Origin: Drosophila persimilis
Lineage: Eukaryota; Arthropoda; Insecta; Diptera; Drosophilidae
Reading direction: 5' to 3'
Assembly: GCF_003286085.1 (NCBI RefSeq)
Contig: NW_020825294.1
Span: forward strand, 4,278,001-4,342,000
Length of the DNA: 64,000 nt
Position numbers and translations under genes: made by a program
The notes under the pieces: model-generated
Databases searched by the model: none
What the model was told of the DNA's origin: nothing
Seen by the model: the letters and a program-made list of their open reading frames with translations, nothing else
Shown: positions 12,908-23,693 of the stretch, piece after piece
Numbering within the stretch: position 1 is the stretch's first letter
Layout: each line of letters begins with the position of its first letter

Positions 12908-13060
12908 AGAGTTTTATTCTTCTTAATATTATTTGGGTATTATTTTAGAGTATTTCCTAGAGTATTTTATTCTTCTTAATATTATTTTAGATTATTTCCT
13001 AGAGTATTTTAGTCTTTTTAATATTATTTTGGTATTATTTTGGAGTATTTTCTATATTAT
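12908..13060. repeat. AT-rich tandem repeat, period about 43-53 bp
   Basis: TTTTATTCTTCTTAATATT-type segments at about 12,912, 12,964 and (as TTTTAGTCTTTTTAATATT) 13,007, separated by TAGAGTATTT segments. Confidence 0.8.
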
Positions 13061-13659
13061 TATTTATAATACATTTTTGTATCGTATTTTAATTTAAACA
13101 TCTCTCTCCCAGTGTGTCTTAGCAGCACACCAAAAAATTCGTACTTCTCTGGAATTTAAAATGGCCATCTGCTCTAAAATATTACCACCATTACTCTTCC
13201 AGCGAAAGCCCAACCTACCCTTGGATACACATTACATTATAATTACCCCTAGGTTGTTCCGTTTTTCCCCACCAAAAATGCATTATTTGGTTACTGTTCC
13301 TTGGCCCCCCCCCCGGCTGGGTTTTTTGCAACATCATAAAGTTCATTTGTGCATCTTCCATTTCCCTTCCGAAAGCGCCGAAAGGATCCCATAAATTTCG
13401 CTTTTAATAGCATCCGCCTGTCATGGCAATCTAAATAAATTGTTAAATTTATTTACGACAAAATGTCCACACAAAATGAGAGAGAAGGGTATGGGGTTTT
13501 TTTTAGGGGGGGAGGTCTGTGTCAGTACGTGAGTGCGGCTAGAAAATATGAAAATTAACTGCCGACTAAAGCCAAAATCCAGCAGCAGCAGCAGCCACAA
13601 CAAACCCCTCCCACAAGCCCATCCCCCCATGAATTCGGGGAAAAACAATTGCCATGTGA

Positions 13660-13772
13660 GTGTGTGTGTGTGTGTGTGTGCATTTTCCCTTCCATATGTG
13701 TGTAATTTTCACTTCATGTTTGGCCACAAAAACGCAGAAACTGCCATAAAATGCACACACACACACACACAC
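13660..13772. repeat. (GT)n at 13,661-13,680 and (CA)n at 13,754-13,772, an inverted pair
   Basis: A 20-bp GT run and a roughly 19-bp CA run 75 bp apart could pair as a hairpin in RNA or single-stranded DNA. Further GT/CA runs sit at 14,241-14,257 and 14,566-14,584. Confidence 0.85.
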
Positions 13773-14282
13773 CATGGAACCATATGAACCCTCTGGGGGC
13801 ACGAACAGGATCCTGCCTTCGACGACCCATGGACGACAATAAGGTGAAAGGGGGCCACTAAATGCCACTAAATGAATTTATTTGCTAGAAAGAGACAGCA
13901 CTAGGAGGTTAGAAAGAGATGGGATAACACGTTAGAGAGAAAGAAGCATCTGGAAAACGTGCACCATTTTGTGAGAGAGAGAGTAAATAAAGCCCAAAAT
14001 GAGATTTATGCAACATGACCGACAACAACAGCCCCAAAAGCGAATCGAGAGACCAAGTGCTGAAGTGCTGCTGCCACTGCTGCCAGTGCCACAACCCCTC
14101 CCACCTTCCATGGGCATCCCCTGGTGTCCAGTGGGTTAGTTTTTAGTGGGCACCCACTTTGTGGGCTTTGTGGAATGGCAATCGCCGGAGCCCAATGCCA
14201 GCTTCCCTTTCCCCTAACCCATTTCCATGGGTATCTTTTGGTGTGTGTGTGTGTGTGCGTGCCTTTTAACCCAACTAATTTA

Positions 14283-14304
14283 TATACCCTCTATAGAGGG
14301 TATA
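14283..14304. repeat. Perfect 22-bp palindrome with arms TATACCCTCT / AGAGGGTATA
   Basis: The two arms are exact reverse complements. Related ATACCC...GGGTAT inverted repeats occur at 27,271-27,294, 27,600-27,621, 32,486-32,505 and 52,302-52,326. The origin of the family is unknown. Confidence 0.75.
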
Positions 14305-14370
14305 AGGATTTTGCCAAGCAGACAACTAAATCTTTCCTTGAATTAAAAAAATGAATCCGATGGCTTGAAA

Positions 14371-14394
14371 ACGCGTCATGCGGCAGTGCCCCTC
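14371..14394 (+). repeat. Dispersed motif GCGGCAGTGCCCCTC, copy 1
   Basis: A 24-bp segment starting ACGCGTCATGCGG recurs at 40,017-40,040 on the minus strand with one mismatch. It lies 67 bp after the 14,283 palindrome. Confidence 0.65.
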
Positions 14395-15109
14395 GGTTGC
14401 TTTGCTTGGTTTTGTAGAATTATAACTAATCCAAACGCCTAACACTTCTGGAAACCTTCTTGTCAAGGCACACAATCGCCTCTTCATTTGTTCCGATCAC
14501 AAAGTGAATCAGCCAACAAATATACCCCTAAGATACCCTCACATAAACCTGAATATGCCACCGTTCACACACACACACACACACATATGGGGCATGGCAT
14601 CCTCCACTTTGCTTTGGTCCTGCAGCAGTCATTTATTCTGAACAAAATTGTCACATAAATTCTAGAGTGTCCGAGTCATGTCGGGCGTACTTCATTTTGT
14701 ATTTTATGATATTTTTTTTTGCCCCCAACTCTCCCCCTCGGGCTAAACTGGTTAAAAGGAAATTTATGATCAGAGAGCCAGCGGAAACAAACAATGCCAA
14801 ATCCTAGGTAAGTGAGAAACTGATGCACATATCGTAGATTGAACTCAGAGATTTTCAGGCAGGAGACTCGTAGTCGCACATTAATGAAGCCTCCAACAAA
14901 ATCCGAGAACGAGTATGAGTCCGAGTACGACAGTATATAAGAAATATGACAAAATTCTCGGGTCGTGAGAGAGGGAGAGAGCGCATAACGGAGGGAATAT
15001 GAAATACGGCAAAGAAATATGAAATAAAGGAAGCAAACAACAGCAGTTGACAACTGTCAGAGTCAGAGTGGCAGAATAGCAGAATGGCAGAGTGGGTGTG
15101 GAAGTAGAA

Positions 15110-15162
15110 GGGACCTGGACTTGGACCTGGACCTGCCTGCCGCCTGCCGCCTGCCGCCTGCC
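15110..15162. repeat. Tandem GGACCT and CCTGCCG units
   Basis: GGACCT 6-bp units followed directly by CCTGCCG 7-bp units. Short GC-rich minisatellite. Confidence 0.8.
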
Positions 15163-17460
15163 AGTGCCACTGTCAGTGTCACTGTTGCTTCTTGCTCGGC
15201 TTTTGTTTTTCCCCTGTCTTGATGCTCGACCCGACCTCCTTCAGTGCCCCCACAAAGCAATTTTATATTCAAAAATGCTCTACAGAAAATGGGGAACAAT
15301 GGAATTTTTCAACTACTTTTTGAGAGAAGATTTCTTCTTGGAAAGAAAAAAATTTATATTTAATTGAAGGCATATTTAAATACGATTTGACCTATGTAGG
15401 CATATTTAAAAAAAATACCTTTTATATGGTTTTTTTTTCTATGTCTTTGAGGATTTATAATATTTGATATAAGATTATTTTTTATAATTTAAATATAAGT
15501 ATTTATATATTATTAAAAGTATGTTTTGTATTTTCATTGTATTTAGTACTTATAGTATTTTTAGTGTATTACGTGGTATTTATCTGAAGTATTTTTAATG
15601 TAATTATTACTTTTATTTAGTAATATTTAAAGCTTTTCAAAGCCATTTCCAACCTTAAAGAATTCTTCAATAAATCTCAAATATCTTTTGTATACATTTA
15701 CGAAATTTTTATAAAAATAAATATATATTTAAAATTCCTAAAATTGGGATTTTTTGTATAAAATTAAAGCATAGTTCTAGTGCAGTTCCAAGGGAATAAT
15801 AAAAAATATTTTATAGAGTACTCACCTAGTCGCTTTCTTTTCGCACATTTCTTTCCCACATTTATCTTTTTGTTTGTCTTTCGTTCTTATTTTTATTTTA
15901 TTTTTTTTGCACAATTTTGAACTGTTTGCTGTTGACATTAGCAGAAGCTTAGTCCTCGCTGTCTCTGGGCTGTCAAAAGTGTCCTGTCAGTGTTGCCACG
16001 TCACGGGCAGGCAGGCGAACAAGAACTGACAACAGCAATGATTTCCAGAGACAAAAACTGAAACAAAAGAGGGGCGAAAAGGAAGAGAAATAAGTAGGAA
16101 ATGTGAAATATTATACTGTAATTGTAATCCGTGTGAAAAGTATTCCTTGGTTTCAGTCGTAAATGACGAAGAAGGCTGGCCCATAAATAAAATTAACCCA
16201 AATTAAACACAGACAATTAATTACAGCCAATGGCCACATCAACTGGCAAACTGGTCCACACGGTGTACACACGGTCGGTCGGTCCACCGGTCCACCGGTC
16301 AGTCAACATTTCACAGCAAATTAACACCACAAATCTGTTCTCTGATGATGTCCATTCCCATTCATCCACCGAAAATTGTTAGACGACCCCACAGGCCAGA
16401 GTGCGATCCAGTGCCAGAGACTGACAGCTTAACCGGCCATTAATTTACATTTAAATGTGGAAAATGTTGAAAATGGGAAATGGTCAAGAAATCGCAGTAG
16501 CCAACGACAAATTCTCATCCACACACAGATTTTTCATCTCGAAAAACTTTCTCACACACATACAAACAGAATAGCCGTAAAATATTCTTTGGACTAAAGA
16601 AAATTTGCATATTTCCAACATATTTTCGTACAGATTGTGTAACAAATTTTTACTTTATGACCAGAGGCCGGCCGCCCCGGAACAGAATGTTCACAGTTGA
16701 TTTATTTTGTGTGTCTGTTCGTCCGTAGTCGAATATAAAACTTGAGTTTAAATATCACACAAATACTCGTATCATCATCGGAGGAGGCATTGTATGGGCC
16801 ACAAAATATTCCCTTTCAAGTTTTTATCGTTTATTGCACATTTCTTTTCATTCAAAATTTAATTCGATGCTCGTAAAATTCGGCATAGCACAAGGCAGGA
16901 AACACAAACCTTCACCCAAAATTGAAACAGAACAGAAAATGTGTGTAATAATCGTAAAATTAATCATGAAACAGATTCTCGTTGGTCTCTAGAATATTCC
17001 ACAATTTTTAAGTAATGAGAAAATCGAGAACACAGTATCTTAAAGAAAAATCATATCTATTGGTTTACAGGATCAGAAAAATAAACTAAATGAGTTGAAT
17101 ACAAATTAAAATCGTTTGGCTATTTGAACACCTGGTTTTCGAACACTTTTAGCGAGATTTTGAGTGCCTGGGACTCACACCTTTTTGTTTTTAATATTTT
17201 CCGAGTTTAGATTTTTTGTTTCGACATTTTGAAGTTTCTAAGAATATTTAATATTGAATAAAATTATTTATTTATTTTATATATTATTCTAATTATATTT
17301 AAAAATTTATTTCAGCTTTTATATAAACAAGAAAAGTTATATAGATTATAAGAGTGAATGAACACACAATCACGTTGATACGTTTCCATATTTTTAAAGC
17401 TGATACGAAGTCACCAATATATATTCCAGCAATGGGATTAAATGCCCTCCTCATCCCATC

Positions 17461-17560
17461 GATAAGAAATTATTCTCTCATCTGAACAACAGAGTAGGGA
17501 AGACTTCAGTGGAACTCTCGTTATTTATACCATTCCGGAACAAAAGAAAACTCAGTTGCG
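17461..17560 (+). promoter_or_regulatory. TATA + initiator promoter of FReD gene A, with upstream GATA site
   Basis: TTATTTATA at 17,521-17,529 is followed at the expected distance by CTCAGTT, giving an initiator A at 17,554 (first T of TATTTATA at -32). A second TTCAGTT lies 11 bp downstream. GATAAG at 17,461-17,466 (about -93) is a GATA-factor site of the kind used in fly gut and fat body. This start gives a 38-nt 5' UTR before the ATG at 17,592. Confidence 0.65.
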
Positions 17561-17591
17561 TTTCAGTTGTGCAAGAATATCAAGTATTCGA

Positions 17592-18844
17592 ATGAAAATG
17601 AATTACGGGAAATATCTCTTCTTTGTTATGCTTGTTCTGATCCCTTTGGCTATTGATTCTCTGGCGGACATCGGAGTGGATCAAGAGGTTATAACATTCA
17701 ATGATTAAAAATTAATATTTTAAATCTCTTAAATACAATTTGTAGTCTTGTTTCATGGCAAGCGATCTGGAAGATCAGTGCGGTTTCGTTTGCTATCCCA
17801 TTGTTAAGCCCCTGCTTCAGTATTTGGCCAGGTGTCAGGAGAAGGATTCGCAAATTAACCAACTTGAGGAAGAGGTGCGAGAGCTAAGAGTTGAAAGCGT
17901 CAAATGTAAGAGTGAAACGGAGGCGCTCGGTAAACAATTGAGAAACAACTTTTGTGACCAGAAAAGTGTACTAAAGCAAGCCCTCGAAAATGTCCAAAAG
18001 GTGCAGTTTCAACTCAGTTCCGAGCTTAGGTATCTCCAAGAAGACACCAGACACCAGCAAACGGAACGAGTCGATGCAGCAGTTGTGCGGAAACTGAAGA
18101 TTGAATTGTCGAGCAAGGAGTCATTATTAACTGATGTCAAATCCAAATTAATACAAAAGTATGAAATATTAGAGCAAAAGGAGAAATCAATAAAGGAAAA
18201 GGATAAGCTATTGGCAGAGAAGGATGAATATATCAAGCAGATGATGGAGAAGTACCTTCCGCGAAGCTGTGAGACCTTTGAAGGCACCAAAGGGGTCCGA
18301 ACGATCTATGTTCCTGCGACAGAACCGTTCTCGGTGCTTTGTAACTCGATTATCGATGGATCTGGTTGGGCAATCGTTTTGCGAGAACTTGAGGGATCTG
18401 CTAGCCTAGACCACAAGCTAAATCAATATAAAGAAAAGGGGTTCGGAGATCTGCACGACTCATTTTTCATCGGTCGAAAGAACCTGTATCTCATGACACG
18501 AGAAATGCCACACGAAGTTTTTGTCATGTTGAAATTTCTAGACGGTTCTATTGAAGTTTATAAAGGCACAAAAGTGTACATGGGCGACGAAGAGGAAGAC
18601 TACGTTATCAAGTCGTTCAATACAATTCCAAGAATCGGAGACTACTCCGTCCAACAAACGGCAACGTCAGTGTCACTCGACGCTCTGTTCAGGAAACAAT
18701 TTTTGTAAATATCTCTATGAATTTTTTGATTATCGTATGATTTTCTATTGAACTAAACTAATACTAAACTTTTTTATCTTCAGGCCATTCGATGATCTTC
18801 CTGAATGGAAAGAATTGACCATTATGATCAGAGAGACCTTGTGA
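17592..18844 (+). CDS. FReD gene A: secreted coiled-coil protein with truncated fibrinogen-related domain
   Basis: Spliced model: 17,592-17,687, 17,746-18,704 and 18,784-18,844, introns GT...AG, phases 0 and 2, 371 residues. Residues 1-25 form a signal peptide ending DSLA. Next comes a Cys-containing segment (SCF, then LEDQCGFVCYP). Residues about 58-200 are a charged coiled coil ending in KEKDKLLAEKDEYIKQ repeats. The FReD starts at RSCETF (about residue 205) with TIYVPATEPF, DGSGWAIVLREL and FFIGRKNLYLMT, equivalent to the GxGWTVxQRR and FWLGLEKLHxLT blocks of the family. The C-terminal half is abnormal: the Ca-binding FSTxDxDN and GGWWY blocks are absent, and the protein ends EWKELTIMIRETL. 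FReD proteins are secreted lectin-like binders; ligand unknown here. The alternative start at 17,598 loses two residues. Poly(A) signal at 18,944. Confidence 0.88.
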
Positions 18845-18943
18845 TCGAAAAAACAAGCCTTTTGTGTACTCTAGATAGAAATCGGTGATTGGAGAAAATA
18901 TCTATATGTTATCCTTGTTCAAGATTGTTGTTAATGCTTGCTG

Positions 18944-18949
18944 AATAAA
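18944..18949 (+). terminator. Poly(A) signal AATAAA of FReD gene A
   Basis: AATAAA about 100 nt after the stop codon of gene A. Confidence 0.55.
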
Positions 18950-18959
18950 AAAAGAAATA

Positions 18960-19210
18960 TATGTAAATATTCTAGAAATATACCAGAAAAAAATACTGTA
19001 AATATACCAGAAAAGTACAATAAAATTCAAAAAAAAAATTACAATAAATATGCTATGAATTTAGTAGAAAAAGTACTATAAAAACACCAGAAAAATACTA
19101 ACAAATACCATAAAAAACTATAAATATAGCAGAAAAAATAATATTAATATATCAGAAAATAAATATCAATAAATATACCAGAAAGATACTAAAATAATAT
19201 ATATACTAAA
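18960..19210. repeat. Degenerate AT-rich tandem repeat with ATACCAGAAAAATACT unit
   Basis: At least eight imperfect copies of a (T)ACCAGAAAAATACTRTAAATA-like unit of about 20-25 bp separate genes A and B. Their presence inside the array suggests slippage after the genes duplicated. Confidence 0.75.
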
Positions 19211-19597
19211 TACAAGGAAATTGAAGAATAATGGAATTATTTAACAATAAATTAAAATACCTGCAAGTACTATTAGAATTTTGTATTGGATTTTTTCCAG
19301 TATTTTTTTCAGAAATATATTAAATAATATTACGAAAAATACGGGGATAATTGCATAGACTCAATCATTGCTCATTCTATACATACATAATCGTAGGGTA
19401 AATTGTATAAAACACTGATAACCCTTAACTCCGATGTGACATGGGAAGAACCCATAGTATATAATGCTGCCCTGAGGAATCATGATAAGAGCTCCATAAG
19501 AGCTGAGAGCTTCAGATTTCATTGCAACTTCTATGCAAATGCCAATTCAGTTGGTATTGTGTTGTGTTCGAGAAATATCAAGGTATATTCCCAGAAT

Positions 19598-21500
19598 ATG
19601 TTGAATATTTTTATTATTGTGTTGGTTTTTTTTAATTTGTCGGAGAATTTGACACGTGGTTCAGATTTCCATGAAAACCAAGAGGTAAGACAACATTTTC
19701 TGGCATTTCAAAATCGGTAAACATCGTAACATATCTTTTAACTTATTGTCTAAAACATTCACAGTCTTGTTTTGTATCAAGAGAACTGGAAGATCAATGC
19801 GCTGCCGTTTGTTATCCCACCGTCAAGCCGTTGCTTAAATACATGGGAATATGCCATCAGAAGGATCTACATATAAGTGGAATGCAGAACCAACTTCAAG
19901 ACCAAAATGAGAAGGTTACCAAATACAAAACTCAAGTAGAATTTCTCAATAAAAAGTTGGTAGACGAGCGAAGTTCTTCTGGCCTCAAGAATGACCTAAA
20001 AGAAACCATCGATAAGGTGCAGAACCTCAGATTGGAGCTCAGTGAAGAGTTGAAAAAGTTATACAGACAGAAAAACAATACCGTGAAGAATCAGCACGAA
20101 GAAATCGCGAATGTGAAGATGCAACTGAAGAGAAAGGATGAACAAAACGAGAAAACGATGATAGAAAAGGATGAAATTATAAAACAAAAGGAGAAAACGA
20201 TGGAAGAAAAGGATGAACTCTTAAAACAGAAGAAGAAAATTATGGAAGAAAAAGATGAACTATTAAAAAAGAAGGACAATACCTTGAAGAATCTGCAAGA
20301 AGAAATCGCGAATGTGAAGATGCAACTGAAGAGAAAGGATGAACAAAACGAGAAAACGATGATAGAAAAGGATGAAATTATAAAACAAAAGGAGAAAACG
20401 ATGGAAGAAAAGGATGAACTCTTAAAACAGAAGAAGAAAATTATGGAAGAAAAAGATGAACTATTAAAAAAGAAGGACAATACCTTGAAGAATCTGCAAG
20501 AAGAAATCGCGAATGTGAAGATGCAACTGAAGAGAAAGGATGAACAAAACGAGAAAACGATGATAGAAAAGGATGAAATTATAAAACAAAAGGAGAAAAC
20601 GATGGAAGAAAAGGATGAACTCTTAAAACAGAAGAAGAAAATTATGGAAGAAAAAGATGAACTATTAAAAAAGAAGGACAATACCTTGAAGAATCTGCAA
20701 GAAGAAATCGCGAATGTGAAGATGCAACTGAAGAGAAAGGATGAACAAAACGAGAAAACGATGATAGAAAAGGATGAAATTATAAAACAAAAGGATAAAA
20801 CGATGGAAGAAAAGGATGAACTCTTAAAAAAGAAGGATAGTACCTTGAAGAATCTGCAAAAAGAAATCGCGAATGTGAAGATACAACTGACGAGCAAGGA
20901 TGAATTATTAGAACAAAAGGAGGAACAAATTAAAAAAAAGGATCAGTTTATTAGGCATATTTTGGATAATGCAGACCCAAAAATTAGCGAGACTCATACA
21001 ATCGATGTTCCTTTGGCAGAACCAGACGAAAGTGGTTGGACAATTATTTTGCAAGAACTTGAGGGATTGGCTAGTCTAGAAAAGAAGCTTGCTCAATATA
21101 AAGAAAAGCCGTTCAACAATGGAAATGATTCATTTTTCATCGGCCGCAAGAATCTGTATTTCATGGCAAAGGCCACGCCACACGAAATTCTTATCCAAGT
21201 GAAATTTGTGGATGGCAGAAGCTCTTCGGTTCAAGACATTCGCTTCAAAGTGGGCAACGCAGAAGCAGACTACACACTCAGGTCGGTCAATGATAATTTA
21301 CCAAACAGAAAGTACTCCATTACCGAAATGAAAGCGCTTATGGCGATTCAGGTTCTTATGAAACGAAAAATGTAAATATATATTAAAAAATTCTTGACTT
21401 ATTATATCCATTTCTATTTAACTATTTCACTTGTATCTGCAGGCCATTCAGTTCTAGGGACTGGAAGCAATTGACCATTAAGTTCAGAGAGATCCAATAA
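19598..21500 (+). CDS. FReD gene B: secreted protein with giant repeated coiled coil and truncated FReD
   Basis: Spliced model: 19,598-19,684, 19,765-21,371 and 21,443-21,500, GT...AG introns, phases 0 and 2 exactly as in gene A, 583 residues. The start MLNIFIIVLVFFNL gives a signal peptide. Exon 2 opens SCFVSRELEDQCAAVCYP, collinear with gene A. Residues about 75-425 are Lys/Glu-rich coiled coil built of 67-residue units (20,101-20,904). The FReD (about 435-583) keeps SGWTIILQELEG and FFIGRKNLYFM, but lacks the leading Cys and about ten residues after the VPLAEP segment. Like gene A it has no FSTxDxDN or GGWWY block, and it ends DWKQLTIKFREIQ. GATAAG at 19,484-19,489 and TATATAA at 19,458 lie upstream, but no well-spaced initiator was found. 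It is the second gene of a tandem array, 0.75 kb after gene A. Poly(A) signal at 21,624. Confidence 0.87.
20101..20904 (+). repeat. Intragenic 201-bp tandem repeat in FReD gene B
   Basis: GAAATCGCGAATGTGAAG starts at 20,101, 20,302, 20,503 and 20,704, then at 20,863. The first three 201-bp units look identical by eye; the fourth is shorter by exactly 42 bp. Each 67-residue unit contains three 14-residue sub-repeats of the form MEEKDELLKQKKKI, so the 42-bp loss is one sub-repeat (two heptads). Near-identity at synonymous sites implies very recent expansion or homogenisation. Confidence 0.95.
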
Positions 21501-21623
21501 TAGAAGAAGGAACCATTATGCGCCCTTGATAGAGAAGTATTTTTATATATTTAAATACAATTTTTGAATTCTTCGGTAATCGATGAAGCTACCGTGAACT
21601 AACGTTAAAAAAATAGCTTAAAA

Positions 21624-21629
21624 AATAAA
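21624..21629 (+). terminator. Poly(A) signal AATAAA of FReD gene B
   Basis: AATAAA about 125 nt after the stop codon of gene B. Confidence 0.55.
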
Positions 21630-21855
21630 AGTTAATGCTGGTTTTTCTGTTATTTTCTTATATTTTTCATGTTTTATTTTTGTGGTATTTTTTTGGTTTC
21701 AATAAATATGGAGAACACCAAACTTTTATACCAATTTGTATTATAATTTTATTATTTATTTGATTATTTTTTCATTTTAAATATCTATAAAAAATGCATT
21801 CCCTGAAAATTTGAGCAAATGCACCTCGGAGTAAGTACAACACGACTTCATAGCC

Positions 21856-21920
21856 GATAAGTATATATATATTCAGCGACTTTCTTGCTGATAAAATGTA
21901 TTTCTGGATGCTTGATAAAA
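21856..21920 (+). promoter_or_regulatory. GATA sites and TATA-like run upstream of FReD gene C
   Basis: GATAAG at 21,856 runs straight into TATATATATA (21,861-21,872). Two further GATAAA motifs follow at about 21,890 and 21,914. The ATG is at 21,991. No good initiator at +30 was identified, so the start site is uncertain. A GATAAG close to the start is common to all three array members. Confidence 0.4.
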
Positions 21921-21990
21921 GACCTTTTTCTTGCCCCACCAGAACTTGCTTCTCAGTTGCTTTTCACTCGTGGAACCTCAAGCAACAAGA

Positions 21991-22903
21991 ATGTTCTCCT
22001 CTAAAATGTTGAAATATTCGATTTTGGTGTTTTTGATTTTGATTTTATTCTTTTCTTGGTTAAACTTCATGGCGGAAACCAATGTAGATTTGGGCCAAAA
22101 GGTAGGAAGTTTTTTAATAACGAGGAAAATTCATGAGGCATTATAACTTTTTTTCCATAAAGGTTACTTCCTTGGAGGATCAGTGCGGCTTCTTTTGCTT
22201 TTCGCCAATCAACTTCCTGCTTCGGTTCCTGAGTTCATGGGAGGAAAAGATGATCCACACCAAACATCCCCCCACTAGTTGTCGGGCATTTGGTTACTCC
22301 TCGGAAATCCATGTGATCCATGTGCCTGGCCTCCACCCCTTCGCAGTACCCTGCGATTCGCAGATGGCTGGTCCCGGCTGGACAGTTGTTATGCGGAAAA
22401 TCGACTGCTGTACGGATAGCTTTAGCAAGAATTGGACTGAATATAAGCAGGGTTTTGGTGAGATCAACGGAACCTTCTTCATTGGCCTGGAGAAACTACA
22501 TGTGATGACCAAAGCGAGTCCCCAGGAATTGTATCTTTATGCAAATGAAAGCGGTAAAGAATTCTTTGGAAAATAGTTCGATTTTCGCTTGGGAAACGAG
22601 GATGAGGGCTTTAACCTAAAGTCCATAACTCATCTGAATGGAACTATCTATGATTATTTCCAAGGACAAGTGAATGTGACATTTTCAACTTACGATCGGG
22701 AGAATTATGTCGAGGAATATTATAGACCCGCTTACGTCAATCATGGAGGCTGGTGGTACAGCCAAACCAACACTGATAGGTAATTTTATACGATATTTTT
22801 TAAGATTTGTATTCTTATTTTAATTTTGTTTCATTTCATTAGCCCCACGAGACTTTATTATTACAGGGAATTTGTGCAGATGATGATTAGAGATCAAACT
22901 TGA
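21991..22903 (+). pseudogene. FReD gene C: fibrinogen-related protein with in-frame TAG (pseudogene or readthrough gene)
   Basis: Model: 21,991-22,101, 22,163-22,779 and 22,843-22,903, with the same intron phases (0, 2) as genes A and B. The first exon encodes a signal peptide (MFSSKMLKYSILVFLILILF). After LEDQCGFFCF there is almost no coiled coil. The FReD runs from TSCRAF (Cys about residue 77) through GPGWTVVMRKID, NWTEYKQGFGEINGTFFIGL and EKLHVMT. TAG at 22,574-22,576 follows residue 174 (GKEFFGK), but the same frame continues for 87 more conserved residues: FDFRLGNEDEGF, NVTFSTYD, GGWWY, then FVQMMIRDQT after splicing. The stop sits where the family usually has the Tyr/Asp of YDDF, so a one-base change explains it. 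The conserved Cys after GGWWY is missing. Poly(A) signal AATAAA at 22,974. A truncated 174-residue product is possible; readthrough or sequencing error cannot be excluded. Confidence 0.8.
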
Positions 22904-23660
22904 TGGAAAATCAGCAAAATACACGTCACTAAATGGTTTAAATCTTCGCAGAGTATTTTCTGTCTTTTATTCCAATAAATACAGCATATGACGTTAATTC
23001 TTATACAAATTTCCCCTAAGCGAAAGGCCTTTAGAGCTGAATATGGTTCCTGTTCGAAATACAAAAACATTCTGCGCATTGTTCATGGTATTCTTTCCCT
23101 TCTTATCCCTTATAGCTGTGTCTCTGTTTTCTGACAATGGGCTGGATGAATTATGTCTTCCTTTTGGGACAGGACAGCCGTGGAGTATGCAAATTTGTGC
23201 GCTACAAATGGCTATAATTGTTATTTCAAAATTTATGACAGCAAAATAAATTCCAAAATCGAAATCCTTGTGACACAAACAAAAAAGGGGTAACAGTCGC
23301 AGGACGCAGCTAACAAATTTCATAGTTCATTATCGAAATTTGTTATGCACACTTTTTCAAGTACATACTTGCAACCCCTGGATCTGGATGTATGTGGAGG
23401 GTTTTTACCATTCGGTTCCCATGATGTTGATAAGTAGGCTGCCCCTCATTTGTTGCCTTTTGTTTGCTGTCTTCGGGCCGAGTTCTGGGGGTTCGACTTC
23501 TCTCCTCTCGCGGCCACAAGACCACATTTAACTCTTTCGTTTTGTTTTCTTCTGTGGCGCATAATTTATGCTGTCATCTTGTGCATATTTAACTCAATTA
23601 CTTCCGCGCGTTCGAGAGACTACCACGTTGATAGGGGCAGCACCACTTCCACTGCGCTAC

Positions 23661-23693
23661 CATCATCATCATCATTATCATCATCATCATCAT
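23661..23693. repeat. (CAT)n trinucleotide repeat
   Basis: Eleven CAT/TAT triplets in a row with one interruption. Confidence 0.9.

Larger units (their letters stand above)
1451..17450. other. Intergenic region with no recognisable gene
   Basis: I checked open frames of 60-160 codons here and none resembles a protein family or shows a consistent start, splice or poly(A) context. Most are shadows of simple sequence. The region holds AT-rich tracts (about 7,380-7,570, 8,940-9,100, 11,160-11,400, 15,420-15,760), microsatellites, short tandem repeats listed separately, and blocks of moderate GC that may be enhancers. It lies upstream of the noc-like gene, so cis-regulatory content is likely but not shown. 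Confidence 0.6.

Noticed and set aside
20091-20897. 268-codon minus-strand open frame rich in Phe, Ser and Cys
   Set aside because: It is the antisense shadow of the Lys/Glu-rich coiled-coil repeats of gene B.
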